Source of the DNA: an uncultured Lachnospiraceae bacterium
GTDB lineage: Bacteria; Bacillota; Clostridia; Lachnospirales; Lachnospiraceae
Direction of reading: 5' to 3'
Length of the DNA: 28,819 nt
NCBI GenBank assembly: GCA_910585545.1
Contig: CAJUFN010000024.1
Span: 1-28,819 of the forward strand
Position 1 is the first letter of the stretch, and the number at the start of each line of letters is the position of its first letter. Shown in pieces: positions 15,481 through 23,690 of this stretch. The position numbers and the translations under genes were made by a program. The notes below the pieces were generated by a model, which did not search any database, was not told where the DNA came from, and saw only the letters and a program-made list of their open reading frames with translations.

Positions 15481-16396
15481 AAAAAGAGGTGTGCAGATTA
15501 CAGACGACCCCAAAGAAGATTATGATGTCGTGCATTTGAATACCATCTTCTTAAGTGATTATTTGATGGCAAAAAAAGCAAAACATCAAGGTAAGAAAGT
15601 CATTTATCATGCACATTCCACGGAAGAAGATTTTCGCAATTCTTTTATCGGATCGAATCTTATCGCTCCATTCTTTAAAATGTGGATCAAGAAATGTTAT
15701 AAGACGGGAGATTTGATTTTAACACCTACCAATTATTCTAAATTTTTGCTGGAAAAATATCATATTGAGAATCCGGTGCAGGTTATTTCCAATGGTGTTG
15801 ATACACAGGAGTTTCGAAGAAGAGAAGAAGAGCGAGAGTGGTTTCGGGAAAAATACGGCTATCAGAAAAGTGATAAAATCATTATGTCAGTAGGATTGTA
15901 TTTTGAGCGAAAAGGAATCTTGGATTTTGTAGAATTGGCACGGCGAATGCCGCAGTATCAGTTTATCTGGTTTGGGCATACGCCTTCTTATCAGATTCCA
16001 AAGAAAGTAAGGGACGTACTTAGAACAGAATTGCCAAACTTAAAATTCCCGGGATACTTACCGAAGGAAGAACTAAGACTTGCTTATGGATGCTGTGATT
16101 TATTCTTTTTCCCGTCTTACGAGGAAACGGAAGGGATCGTGGTATTAGAAGCATTGGCATCAAGTATTCCTGTTCTTTTAAGAGATATTCCGGTGTATGA
16201 GGATTGGCTTGTGGAAAAGCAGGATGTATATAAGGGAAGAGATAATGCGGATTTTGCAATGCGTATCCATCAGATCATGGAGGGACAGATTCCAAGGCTT
16301 ACGAATGCAGGATTAAAAAAAGCGAAGGAACGTGACGTGAGAAAGCAGGCGGCGCTTTTGCAAAAACTATATCAGACAGTCTATGCGGGGATGTGA
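15392..16396 (+). CDS. GT4 glycosyltransferase, CpoA-like second glycolipid transferase
   Basis: This is a 334-residue GT-B enzyme, about the size of pneumococcal CpoA (333), which adds the second sugar to glucosyl-diacylglycerol. Features: KSGVGRAMAMQ near the N-terminus, HLNTIF and YHAHSTEEDFRNSF in the acceptor half, SVGLYFERKGILDF and the EX7E motif in EETEGIVVLEAL in the donor half. The start is set at 15392, behind GAGGAAG and inside the previous gene; the frame opens earlier (15332) but the upstream residues do not belong to the fold. The two-enzyme arrangement is that of the streptococcal glycolipid pair. The TGA stop lies in the loop of the terminator that follows. Sugar and acceptor are inferred. 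Confidence 0.82.
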   Translation: MKVLLYAKNKDTVLKSGVGRAMAMQEEFLEKRGVQITDDPKEDYDVVHLNTIFLSDYLMAKKAKHQGKKVIYHAHSTEEDFRNSFIGSNLIAPFFKMWIKKCYKTGDLILTPTNYSKFLLEKYHIENPVQVISNGVDTQEFRRREEEREWFREKYGYQKSDKIIMSVGLYFERKGILDFVELARRMPQYQFIWFGHTPSYQIPKKVRDVLRTELPNLKFPGYLPKEELRLAYGCCDLFFFPSYEETEGIVVLEALASSIPVLLRDIPVYEDWLVEKQDVYKGRDNADFAMRIHQIMEGQIPRLTNAGLKKAKERDVRKQAALLQKLYQTVYAGM

Positions 16397-16410
16397 AAGC
16401 ATCCCTTTTT
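16388..16410 (+). terminator. Intrinsic terminator of the glycosyltransferase cluster
   Basis: GGGATG (16388-16393), a 6-base loop and CATCCC (16400-16405) are followed by T5. The stop codon (16394-16396) is in the loop, so a ribosome finishing the gene would cover the hairpin. Confidence 0.8.
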
Positions 16411-16412
16411 GC

Positions 16413-16442
16413 TTGCGTTTTGTAGTAGTTATATGGTAGAAT
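16413..16442 (+). promoter_or_regulatory. Promoter of leuCD
   Basis: TTGCGT (16413-16418), an 18-base spacer and TAGAAT (16437-16442) lie 56 bases before leuC. No T-box or leader peptide is visible in the short leader. Confidence 0.6.
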
Positions 16443-16498
16443 AGCACACAGAAAGTAGCAGTGAAAGACTGTTTAAAAAGATAAAGGAGGGATCGTCT

Positions 16499-17773
16499 AT
16501 GGGAATGACGATGACACAGAAAATTCTTGCAGCACATGCAGGAATGGAATCTGTTACAGCGGGACAGCTTATTGAGGCAAAATTAGATGTGGTCATGGCA
16601 AATGATATTACAGGACCGATGGCTGTGCCGGTATTTTATCAGATGGCAGACAAGGTGTTTGACAGTGAGAAGGTAGTTTTGGTGCCGGATCATTTCACGC
16701 CGAACAAAGACATTAAATCGGCAGAGAACTCTAAATCCATCCGTGAATTTGCCAAGAAGCAAGGACTGAAGCATTATTTTGAGATTGGCCGTATGGGAAT
16801 CGAACATGCAATTTTACCGGAAGCAGGTATTACTGTAGCCGGGGAATGCATCATCGGAGCGGATTCACATACTTGTACATATGGAGCGCTCGGCGCATTT
16901 TCTACAGGAGTTGGTACAACAGATATTGCGACAGGTATGGCTACAGGAGAGCTGTGGTTTAAGGTGCCAAGTGCGATTAAGTTTGTGCTGAACGGAAAAC
17001 CGTCTGCTTTTGTAAGCGGAAAGGATATTATCCTTCATATTATCGGTAAGATCGGCGTAGATGGCGCATTATACAAATCAATGGAATTTGTGGGAGACGG
17101 TATTGCCAATCTTTCTATGGATGACCGTTTTACGATGGCGAACATGGCGATCGAAGCAGGTGCAAAGAACGGTATCTTCATGGTAGATGAAATTGCAGAA
17201 AACTATATCAAAGAACATTCAGATAAAGAATATCATATTTATACAGCAGATGAAGATGCTGTGTATGATGAAGTGGTTGAGATCAATCTCGCAGAGGTAA
17301 GACCTACGGTGGCATTTCCGCACCTTCCGGGGAACGCGAAGACGATTGATGAGATCGAGGCGATGGAGCCAATTAAGATCGATCAGGTCGTTATCGGTTC
17401 TTGTACAAACGGAAGAATGGAAGACATGCGTAAAGCAGCGAATATATTAAAAGGACATACGGTTCATCCGGATGTAAGAGTGATCGTACTTCCGGCAACA
17501 CAAAAGATTTATAAGCAGTGTATTAAAGAAGGATTGGTAGACATCTTTATTGATTCGGGATGTGCATTCTCTACACCGAGCTGCGGACCTTGCATGGGTG
17601 GTCATATGGGTGTCATGGCAGCGGGAGAAAAATGTGTCTCTACAACGAATCGTAATTTTGTCGGCAGAATGGGACATGTAGATTCCCTGATTTATCTTGC
17701 CTCTCCAGAAGTGGCAGCGGCAAGTGCGATTGCAGGATGCATCGCAAATCCGGAGAAAGTAGGTGACAGATAA
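16499..17773 (+). CDS. leuC: 3-isopropylmalate dehydratase large subunit
   Basis: LeuC with LeuD isomerises 2-isopropylmalate to 3-isopropylmalate in leucine synthesis. The same protein type also handles citramalate in the pyruvate route to isoleucine. The 424 residues match the short LeuC form of clostridia and archaea rather than the ~465-residue E. coli form. The iron-sulfur ligands are visible: Cys302 (GSCTNGR), Cys362 and Cys365 (SCGPCMGG). GADSHTCTYGALGAFSTGVG (119-138) is the substrate-loop signature. AAGGAGG lies 8 bases before the ATG. The TAA overlaps the leuD ATG by one base. No leuA or leuB is in the window, so the pathway is split across loci. Confidence 0.95.
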   Translation: MGMTMTQKILAAHAGMESVTAGQLIEAKLDVVMANDITGPMAVPVFYQMADKVFDSEKVVLVPDHFTPNKDIKSAENSKSIREFAKKQGLKHYFEIGRMGIEHAILPEAGITVAGECIIGADSHTCTYGALGAFSTGVGTTDIATGMATGELWFKVPSAIKFVLNGKPSAFVSGKDIILHIIGKIGVDGALYKSMEFVGDGIANLSMDDRFTMANMAIEAGAKNGIFMVDEIAENYIKEHSDKEYHIYTADEDAVYDEVVEINLAEVRPTVAFPHLPGNAKTIDEIEAMEPIKIDQVVIGSCTNGRMEDMRKAANILKGHTVHPDVRVIVLPATQKIYKQCIKEGLVDIFIDSGCAFSTPSCGPCMGGHMGVMAAGEKCVSTTNRNFVGRMGHVDSLIYLASPEVAAASAIAGCIANPEKVGDR

Positions 17774-18264
17774 TGAGAGCACTTGGAAAAGTATTCAAAT
17801 ACGGAGATAATGTAGATACAGACGTTATCATTCCGGCAAGATATCTAAATTCATTCGATGCAAAAGAGTTGGCAAGTCATGCTATGGTAGATATTGATCC
17901 TGAATTCGCAGGAAAGGTACAGCCGGGGGATTTGATCGTGGCAAATAAGAACTTTGGATGCGGTTCATCAAGAGAGCATGCTCCACTTTGCTTAAAAGCG
18001 GCAGGAGTAAGCTGTGTGATCGCAGAGACATTTGCGAGGATTTTTTATCGCAATGCAATCAATATCGGACTGCCGATCATCGAATGCCCGGAAGCAGCAA
18101 AAGGAATCGAAGCGGGCGATGAAGTAGAAGTGGATTTTGATACAGGAAAAATCTATAACAAGACTAAAGGAACAGAATTCATGGGACAGCCGTTCCCGGA
18201 ATTCATGCAGAAAATTATCAAGGCAGAAGGTCTTGTAAACTATACAAATAGTAAAAGAAAATAA
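17773..18264 (+). CDS. leuD: 3-isopropylmalate dehydratase small subunit
   Basis: LeuD is the swivelling small subunit that completes the active site with LeuC. The 163-residue protein has the expected start GKVFKYGDNVDTDVIIPARYL and the NFGCGSSREHA loop at 60-70, the diagnostic motif that contacts substrate. ETFARIFYRNAINIGLP follows as in all members. The length fits the short LeuD type paired with short LeuC. The start overlaps the leuC stop (TAATG), so translation is coupled and equal amounts are expected. A hairpin with a T-run follows the stop before the next gene. Confidence 0.95.
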   Translation: MRALGKVFKYGDNVDTDVIIPARYLNSFDAKELASHAMVDIDPEFAGKVQPGDLIVANKNFGCGSSREHAPLCLKAAGVSCVIAETFARIFYRNAINIGLPIIECPEAAKGIEAGDEVEVDFDTGKIYNKTKGTEFMGQPFPEFMQKIIKAEGLVNYTNSKRK

Positions 18265-18274
18265 GAATGAAACG

Positions 18275-18300
18275 AAAAGGGGCAGTCATCCTGCCCTTTT
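18275..18300 (+). terminator. Intrinsic terminator after leuD (possibly leaky)
   Basis: AAAAGGGGCAG and CTGCCCTTTT pair around TCATC with one bulged G. No separate promoter is evident in the 18 bases before the next gene, so partial readthrough is likely. Confidence 0.65.
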
Positions 18301-18318
18301 GCGGTTTTGGAGGAGAAT

Positions 18319-19608
18319 ATGGGAAAAGCGAATGAGAAAGGGAGGGCGGCTGCACTGTTACCAATCGGTGTGTTTCTTCTGATCTTTTTAGGCTCTGGTG
18401 TGATTACCGGAGATTTTTATGCAATGCCTGCAATCGTAGGATTTTTGATTGCATTATTTGTGGCATGTATGCAGAATCGCAAACTTGATTTTAACGAAAA
18501 AATCAAAGTGATCGCGAAAGGTGTGGGGGATGAGAACATTATTACAATGTGTCTGATATTTCTTTGTGCGGGTGGATTTTCCGGAGCAGTGTCGGCAGCG
18601 GGCGGAGTAGAGAGTACGGTTAATTTTGGGTTATCGATTCTTCCGTCACAGGTGGTAGTTGTGGGATTGTTCGTGATCGGATGCTTCATCTCGATTTCTA
18701 TGGGAACATCTATGGGCACGATTGCAGCATTAGCGCCGATTGCGGTAGGTATCAGTGAGAAGACAGGCTATGGTCTTGCAATCTGTATCGGTGCAGTTGT
18801 ATGTGGTGCGATGTTTGGAGATAATTTATCCATGATTTCCGATACTACGATTGCTGCAGTTAAGACACAAGGCTGTGAGATGAAAGATAAGTTTAAGGCA
18901 AACTTTTTCATCGTATTGCCGGCGGCAATCATTACGATTATTATATTCTTTGTGATCACAAGACAGTGGAATGTAAATCTGGATTCGGATATGTCTTATA
19001 ATCTTTGGAAGGTGCTTCCATATCTCCTTGTTCTTGCAGGAGCACTGATTGGAGTAAATGTATTCTTGGTGCTTGTCGGCGGAATTGTGGTGTCTTTGAT
19101 CGTAGGTGTTGCGACACAGAGTATCGCGATTGGCGAAATCTTTAAAGTAGTCGGCGACGGCGTGACAGGCATGTATGACATTACAGTAATTTCCATTGTG
19201 GTGGCATGCATCGTATCTTTGGTTAAGGAGTTTGGAGGAATTCAGTTTATTCTGGATCTGATCAAATCCAAGATAAAAGGAAGCAAAGGCGGAGAGCTTG
19301 GCATTGCAGGACTTGCCTTGCTGGTAGATATGTGTACGGCGAACAATACGGTGGCGATTGTTATGGCAGGACCGATTGCCAAAGAAATCAGTGAGGAATT
19401 TGATGTGGATCCGAGACGCTCGGCATCTTTGCTCGATATTTATGCGTCAGTAGGTCAGGGAATCATCCCATATGGAGCACAGCTTTTATCTGCTGCAAGC
19501 CTTACCGGACTTACTCCGTTTGCGATCATTCCGTATTTGTTTTATCCGATTTTGATGGCAATAAGCGCATTTTGTTTTATCATTTTCAGAAAAAGAAATC
19601 AAAAATAG
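18319..19608 (+). CDS. NhaC-family Na+/H+ antiporter, second paralogue
   Basis: This is a 429-residue membrane protein with about eleven hydrophobic segments. GTSMGTIAALAPIAVGIS and CGAMFGDNLSMISDTTIAAVKTQG are the paired motifs of the NhaC (COG1757) family, and TANNTVAIVMAGPIAKEIS with GQGIIPYGAQLLSAA occurs in the second half. It has no signal-like N-terminus and differs strongly from the other antiporter at 6087. The frame opens at a TTG (18307), but GGAGGAG precedes the ATG at 18319. Only 15 bases separate it from thrC, so it may serve in amino acid or ion balance together with threonine synthesis; that link is inference. The exchanged solute is not known. Confidence 0.87.
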   Translation: MGKANEKGRAAALLPIGVFLLIFLGSGVITGDFYAMPAIVGFLIALFVACMQNRKLDFNEKIKVIAKGVGDENIITMCLIFLCAGGFSGAVSAAGGVESTVNFGLSILPSQVVVVGLFVIGCFISISMGTSMGTIAALAPIAVGISEKTGYGLAICIGAVVCGAMFGDNLSMISDTTIAAVKTQGCEMKDKFKANFFIVLPAAIITIIIFFVITRQWNVNLDSDMSYNLWKVLPYLLVLAGALIGVNVFLVLVGGIVVSLIVGVATQSIAIGEIFKVVGDGVTGMYDITVISIVVACIVSLVKEFGGIQFILDLIKSKIKGSKGGELGIAGLALLVDMCTANNTVAIVMAGPIAKEISEEFDVDPRRSASLLDIYASVGQGIIPYGAQLLSAASLTGLTPFAIIPYLFYPILMAISAFCFIIFRKRNQK

Positions 19609-19623
19609 AAAGAAGGTACAGTT

Positions 19624-21114
19624 ATGGAACTAATGTATAAAAGTACAAGAAATGAAACTCAGACAGTAACGGCTTCAGAGGCGATTCTTAAGGGATTATC
19701 TGATGACGGCGGACTTTTTGTGCCGGTGGAATTTCCAAAACTTCAAAAACCGCTGTCTGAAATTGCAAAGATGAGTTACCAAGAAACAGCTTACGAGGTA
19801 ATGAAAGAATTCCTGACGGATTTTACAGAGGAAGAGTTAAAGAACTGTATCAATCGGGCATATGATGCAAAATTTGATACAGAAGAGATTGCTCCGCTTG
19901 TGAAGGCAGATGGAGCATATTATCTGGAGCTGTTCCATGGAGCAACGATTGCATTTAAAGATATGGCATTATCTATTCTGCCGCATCTTCTTACAACGTC
20001 TGCAAAGAAGAATCATGTGGAAAATGAGATTGTAATTTTGACCGCAACGTCCGGAGATACCGGAAAGGCAGCGTTATCCGGATTTGCAGATGTGGAAGGT
20101 ACAAGAATCATTGTGTTTTATCCAAAAGATGGTGTCAGCGAGGTGCAAAAGCTTCAGATGGTGACACAAAAGGGAAATAATACGTCAGTTGTAGCAATCC
20201 ATGGAAATTTTGATGACGCGCAAAATGGCGTAAAAGAAATATTCGGAGATAAGGAATTGGAAGCGGAGCTAAAGGAAGCCGGATTCCAGTTTTCTTCCGC
20301 AAACTCTATTAATATTGGCCGTCTTGTTCCGCAGATCGTGTATTATGTCTATGCATATGCAAAATTGTTGCAGAATGAAGAAATCATAGATGGTGAGGAG
20401 ATCAACGTAGTTGTTCCGACGGGGAACTTTGGAAATATTCTTGCAGCATATTTTGCAAAGCAGATGGGTGTGCCGATCCATAAATTAATCTGTGCGTCGA
20501 ATGACAATAAAGTATTATATGATTTCTTCCAGACGGGTACTTATGATAAGAACAGAGAATTTATTCTTACGACTTCTCCATCCATGGATATTCTTATTTC
20601 CAGCAATCTGGAGAGATTGATTTACCTGATCGCGGGAGCAGACGCTGCAAAAAATGTAGAGTTTATGAATGACTTAAAAACGAACGGCGTATATAAGATC
20701 AGTGAAGGAATGAAAGAAGCACTTGGTGATTTCGCCGCAGGATATGCCTCCGAAGCGCAGGTGAATGAGAGAATCCGCGGTCTTTATGAAGAGACTGGAT
20801 ATGTGATCGACACACATACGGCAGTGGCTTCTTATGTATATGAACAGTATAAAGAAGAAACCAAGGATGAGAGAAAAACGGTAATTGCATCTACCGCAAG
20901 TCCATATAAATTCATGAAGAGCGTCATGTGTGCGATTGATGAATCTTTCAAAGAAAAAGGAGAGCTTTCTATGGTGGAAGATTTATCTAAGACTGCAAAG
21001 GTAGAGGTACCGATAGCGGTCAAAGAAGTTCTGGATGCAAAGATTCTTCATACGAAAGAATGTGATGCAGATAAAATGAAAGCAACGGTAAAAGAAATTC
21101 TGGGAGTAAACTAA
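19624..21114 (+). CDS. thrC: Threonine synthase
   Basis: ThrC converts O-phosphohomoserine to threonine using pyridoxal phosphate. The 496-residue length and motifs place it in the longer class that includes the E. coli and fungal-type enzymes: the start YKSTRNETQTVTASEAILKG, LFHGATIAFKDMALS with the cofactor lysine at 112, TATSGDTGKAAL as the phosphate-binding loop, and VPTGNFGNILAAYFAKQMG. ATASPYKF-type sequence near residue 420 (ASTASPYKFMKSV) is also typical. AGAAGG precedes the ATG. It follows the antiporter by 15 bases and precedes a cytidine deaminase by 3 bases, so the three are probably one transcript. No threonine attenuator is seen. Confidence 0.95.
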   Translation: MELMYKSTRNETQTVTASEAILKGLSDDGGLFVPVEFPKLQKPLSEIAKMSYQETAYEVMKEFLTDFTEEELKNCINRAYDAKFDTEEIAPLVKADGAYYLELFHGATIAFKDMALSILPHLLTTSAKKNHVENEIVILTATSGDTGKAALSGFADVEGTRIIVFYPKDGVSEVQKLQMVTQKGNNTSVVAIHGNFDDAQNGVKEIFGDKELEAELKEAGFQFSSANSINIGRLVPQIVYYVYAYAKLLQNEEIIDGEEINVVVPTGNFGNILAAYFAKQMGVPIHKLICASNDNKVLYDFFQTGTYDKNREFILTTSPSMDILISSNLERLIYLIAGADAAKNVEFMNDLKTNGVYKISEGMKEALGDFAAGYASEAQVNERIRGLYEETGYVIDTHTAVASYVYEQYKEETKDERKTVIASTASPYKFMKSVMCAIDESFKEKGELSMVEDLSKTAKVEVPIAVKEVLDAKILHTKECDADKMKATVKEILGVN

Positions 21115-21117
21115 ACC

Positions 21118-21522
21118 ATGTCAGAAAATGAAAAGTTGATGGAGCGGGCAGTAGAAGCAAGAGAATATTCTTATAGTCCGTATTCCGGCTTTCGGGTAGG
21201 AGCGGCGCTTCTGTGCGAGGACGGTTTGGTGTATACGGGATGCAATATTGAAAATTCGGCGTATGGACCGACAAACTGTGCGGAGCGCACAGCGTTTTTC
21301 AAAGCAATCTCGGAAGGTAAGCGTAAGTTTAAAAAGATAGCGATTGCAGGAGGGAAAGAGGAGTTGATTTCCTGTTATCCATGTGGCGTATGCAGGCAGG
21401 TTATGGCCGAATTCTGCGATTTGAATGAGTTTGAAATTATCTGCGGAACGTTTCGGAGCGGGCTTGAAATATACAAATTAAAAGAACTTTTACCCAAGGC
21501 TTTTGCAAATGAAAATGAATAG
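21118..21522 (+). CDS. cdd: Cytidine deaminase
   Basis: Cdd hydrolyses cytidine and deoxycytidine to uridine forms in pyrimidine salvage. The 134-residue protein is the short tetrameric type. The zinc site is complete: Cys54 and catalytic Glu56 (CAE), Cys89 and Cys92 (PCGVC), and the start YSPYSGFRVGAALL and GCNIENSAYG are family signatures. It begins 3 bases after the thrC stop, with GGGAG inside the thrC end acting as the ribosome site, so expression depends on the threonine gene. That pairing has no obvious metabolic reason and may be chance operon formation. A terminator follows about 100 bases downstream. Confidence 0.95.
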   Translation: MSENEKLMERAVEAREYSYSPYSGFRVGAALLCEDGLVYTGCNIENSAYGPTNCAERTAFFKAISEGKRKFKKIAIAGGKEELISCYPCGVCRQVMAEFCDLNEFEIICGTFRSGLEIYKLKELLPKAFANENE

Positions 21523-21623
21523 AAAATTCATAAGAGATTTCAATAGTGATTTTTTTAACAAGCAAATTGCAAAAAAGTGTGGAAAACTTTGAAAATCCCT
21601 TTAAAAACAGATGAAAAATAACC

Positions 21624-21659
21624 AAAAATGCAGGAATGAATTCTAAATCCTGCATTTTT
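21624..21659 (+). terminator. Intrinsic terminator after cdd
   Basis: A perfect 12-bp stem, AAAAATGCAGGA (21624-21635) with TCCTGCATTTTT (21648-21659), is symmetrical enough to work in either direction. The ~100 bases between the cdd stop and this stem hold nothing I recognise. Confidence 0.88.
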
Positions 21660-21735
21660 GCTATATTTTACACATATTTTATGAAATTTTTAGAAATAAA
21701 TGAATTGAAAGCGAGAAAAACTTTCAGTAAAAGTG

Positions 21736-21763
21736 TTGACTTTGCGAAGTAATTATGTATAAT
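21736..21763 (+). promoter_or_regulatory. Promoter of pckA
   Basis: TTGACT (21736-21741), a 16-base spacer and perfect TATAAT (21758-21763) give an expected leader of about 70 bases. The leader contains a near-direct repeat of TTACTATT (around 21791 and 21811). Confidence 0.8.
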
Positions 21764-21839
21764 TATGGTAGGAAAGTTGGAACTTATCCTATTACTATTT
21801 ACTATCAAATTACTATTTTAGGAAAGAGGTAAGAATAAG

Positions 21840-23444
21840 ATGGCAAAAATTGATTTAAGCAAGTATGGTATTACCGGAACTACCGAAATTGTGTACAATC
21901 CTTCATACGAAGTATTATTCGAAGAAGAGACAAAACCGGAATTAGAAGGATTTGAAAAAGGTCAGGAAAGTGAACTTGGAGCAGTTAACGTAATGACTGG
22001 TATCTATACAGGACGTTCACCTAAAGATAAGTTCATCGTAATGGACGAGAATTCAAAAGATACAGTATGGTGGACAACAGACGAATACAAGAACGACAAC
22101 CATCCAGCATCTCAGGAAGCATGGGACGCATGTAAGAAAATCGCATTAGACGAACTTTCTAACAAAAGACTTTTCGTAGTAGATGCATTCTGCGGTACAA
22201 ATGCAGATACACGTATGGCTATCCGTTTCATCGTGGAAGTTGCATGGCAGGCACACTTCGTTAAGAATATGTTCATTCAGCCAACAGCAGAAGAACTTGA
22301 GAACTTCGAACCAGACTTTGTTGTATACAATGCATCCAAAGCAAAAATTGAAAACTACAAAGAATTAGGTCTTAACTCTGAGACAACATCTATGTTTAAC
22401 ATTACAAGCCGCGAGCAGGTTATCATCAACACATGGTACGGCGGAGAAATGAAAAAAGGTATGTTCTCTATGATGAACTACTACTTACCATTAAAAGGAA
22501 TTGCTTCTATGCACTGTTCAGCAAATACAGATATGAACGGCGAGAATACAGCAATCTTCTTCGGACTTTCCGGAACAGGTAAGACAACATTATCTACAGA
22601 CCCGAAACGTCTTCTGATCGGTGATGACGAACACGGCTGGGATGACAACGGCGTATTCAACTTTGAAGGCGGATGCTACGCAAAAGTTATCAACCTTGAT
22701 AAAGAGTCTGAGCCAGACATCTACAATGCAATCAAACGCAACGCTCTTCTTGAGAACGTAACATTAGATGCAGAAGGTAAGATTGACTTTAATGATAAGA
22801 GTGTAACAGAGAATACACGTGTATCTTACCCAATCGATCATATTGAAAAAATCGTACGTCCGGTATCTGCAGCTCCGGCAGCTAAGAACGTAATCTTCTT
22901 ATCCGCAGATGCATTCGGAGTACTTCCTCCAGTATCTGTTCTTACACCAGAGCAGACACAGTACTACTTCTTATCTGGATTTACAGCAAAACTTGCTGGT
23001 ACAGAACGTGGTATTACAGAGCCTACACCAACATTCTCTGCATGCTTCGGACAGGCATTCCTTGAACTGCATCCAACAAAATATGCAGAAGAGCTTGTTA
23101 AGAGAATGGAAATGAGCGGTGCAAAAGCATACTTGGTAAATACAGGATGGAACGGAACAGGAAAACGTATCTCCATCAAAGATACTCGTGGTATCATCGA
23201 TGCAATCCTTAACGGAGATATCTTAAATGCACCTACAAAGAAGATTCCATACTTCAACTTCGAAGTACCGACAGAGCTTCCAGGTGTAGATCCTGCAATC
23301 CTTGATCCTCGCGACACTTATGCAGATGCTGCACAGTGGGAAGAAAAAGCAAAAGACTTAGCAGGAAGATTCATTAAGAACTTCGCTAAATACGAAGGAA
23401 ATGAAGCTGGTAAAGCTTTAGTAGCTGCTGGTCCTCAGATGTAA
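21840..23444 (+). CDS. pckA: ATP-dependent phosphoenolpyruvate carboxykinase
   Basis: PckA interconverts oxaloacetate and phosphoenolpyruvate with ATP/ADP. In gut anaerobes it often runs toward CO2 fixation to oxaloacetate, but direction cannot be read here. The 534 residues fit the ATP-type enzyme: TGRSPKDKF (57-65) binds substrate, FGLSGTGKTTLS (241-252) is the kinase-1a P-loop, and LIGDDEHGW (259-267) holds metal-binding aspartates. Late signatures such as TPTFSACFG and NTGWNGTGKRISI are also present. GAAAGAGGT precedes the ATG. The codons are unlike the neighbours: AAC, TTC, TAC, CGT and GGT dominate, as in a very highly expressed gene. It is a single-gene unit with a strong promoter and terminator. 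Confidence 0.97.
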   Translation: MAKIDLSKYGITGTTEIVYNPSYEVLFEEETKPELEGFEKGQESELGAVNVMTGIYTGRSPKDKFIVMDENSKDTVWWTTDEYKNDNHPASQEAWDACKKIALDELSNKRLFVVDAFCGTNADTRMAIRFIVEVAWQAHFVKNMFIQPTAEELENFEPDFVVYNASKAKIENYKELGLNSETTSMFNITSREQVIINTWYGGEMKKGMFSMMNYYLPLKGIASMHCSANTDMNGENTAIFFGLSGTGKTTLSTDPKRLLIGDDEHGWDDNGVFNFEGGCYAKVINLDKESEPDIYNAIKRNALLENVTLDAEGKIDFNDKSVTENTRVSYPIDHIEKIVRPVSAAPAAKNVIFLSADAFGVLPPVSVLTPEQTQYYFLSGFTAKLAGTERGITEPTPTFSACFGQAFLELHPTKYAEELVKRMEMSGAKAYLVNTGWNGTGKRISIKDTRGIIDAILNGDILNAPTKKIPYFNFEVPTELPGVDPAILDPRDTYADAAQWEEKAKDLAGRFIKNFAKYEGNEAGKALVAAGPQM

Positions 23445-23474
23445 GAAAAACCAAATAATGTTATTTGAATTTTG

Positions 23475-23505
23475 CCGGGGTGCGTTTATCGCATCCCGGT
23501 TTTTG
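23475..23505 (+). terminator. Intrinsic terminator of pckA
   Basis: A GC-rich stem, CCGGGGTGCG (23475-23484) and CGCATCCCGG (23490-23499), has a 5-base loop and a T5 tail. Confidence 0.9.
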
Positions 23506-23590
23506 TCATATAGGAAATACCTTGCCACTTTGTTTTTTATGGGAAGTCTTTCTTGCTATAAGCATCTGATTAGGCAGTTAAGAAAAAAAT

Positions 23591-23641
23591 AAGTAATTTT
23601 TGTCATTACTTTTTTATATAGAATGAGAAGTATGTTATCAT
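23591..23641 (+). promoter_or_regulatory. Hairpin and weak extended -10 before the MoxR operon
   Basis: AAGTAAT (23591-23597) pairs with ATTACTT (23605-23611) and is followed by T-rich sequence. TG-T-TATCAT (23633-23641) is a possible extended -10. The promoter call is tentative. Confidence 0.35.
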
Positions 23642-23690
23642 AAATAATAAGAAGAATATCATGGGATGTATAAATAAAGGAGAGAGGGAA

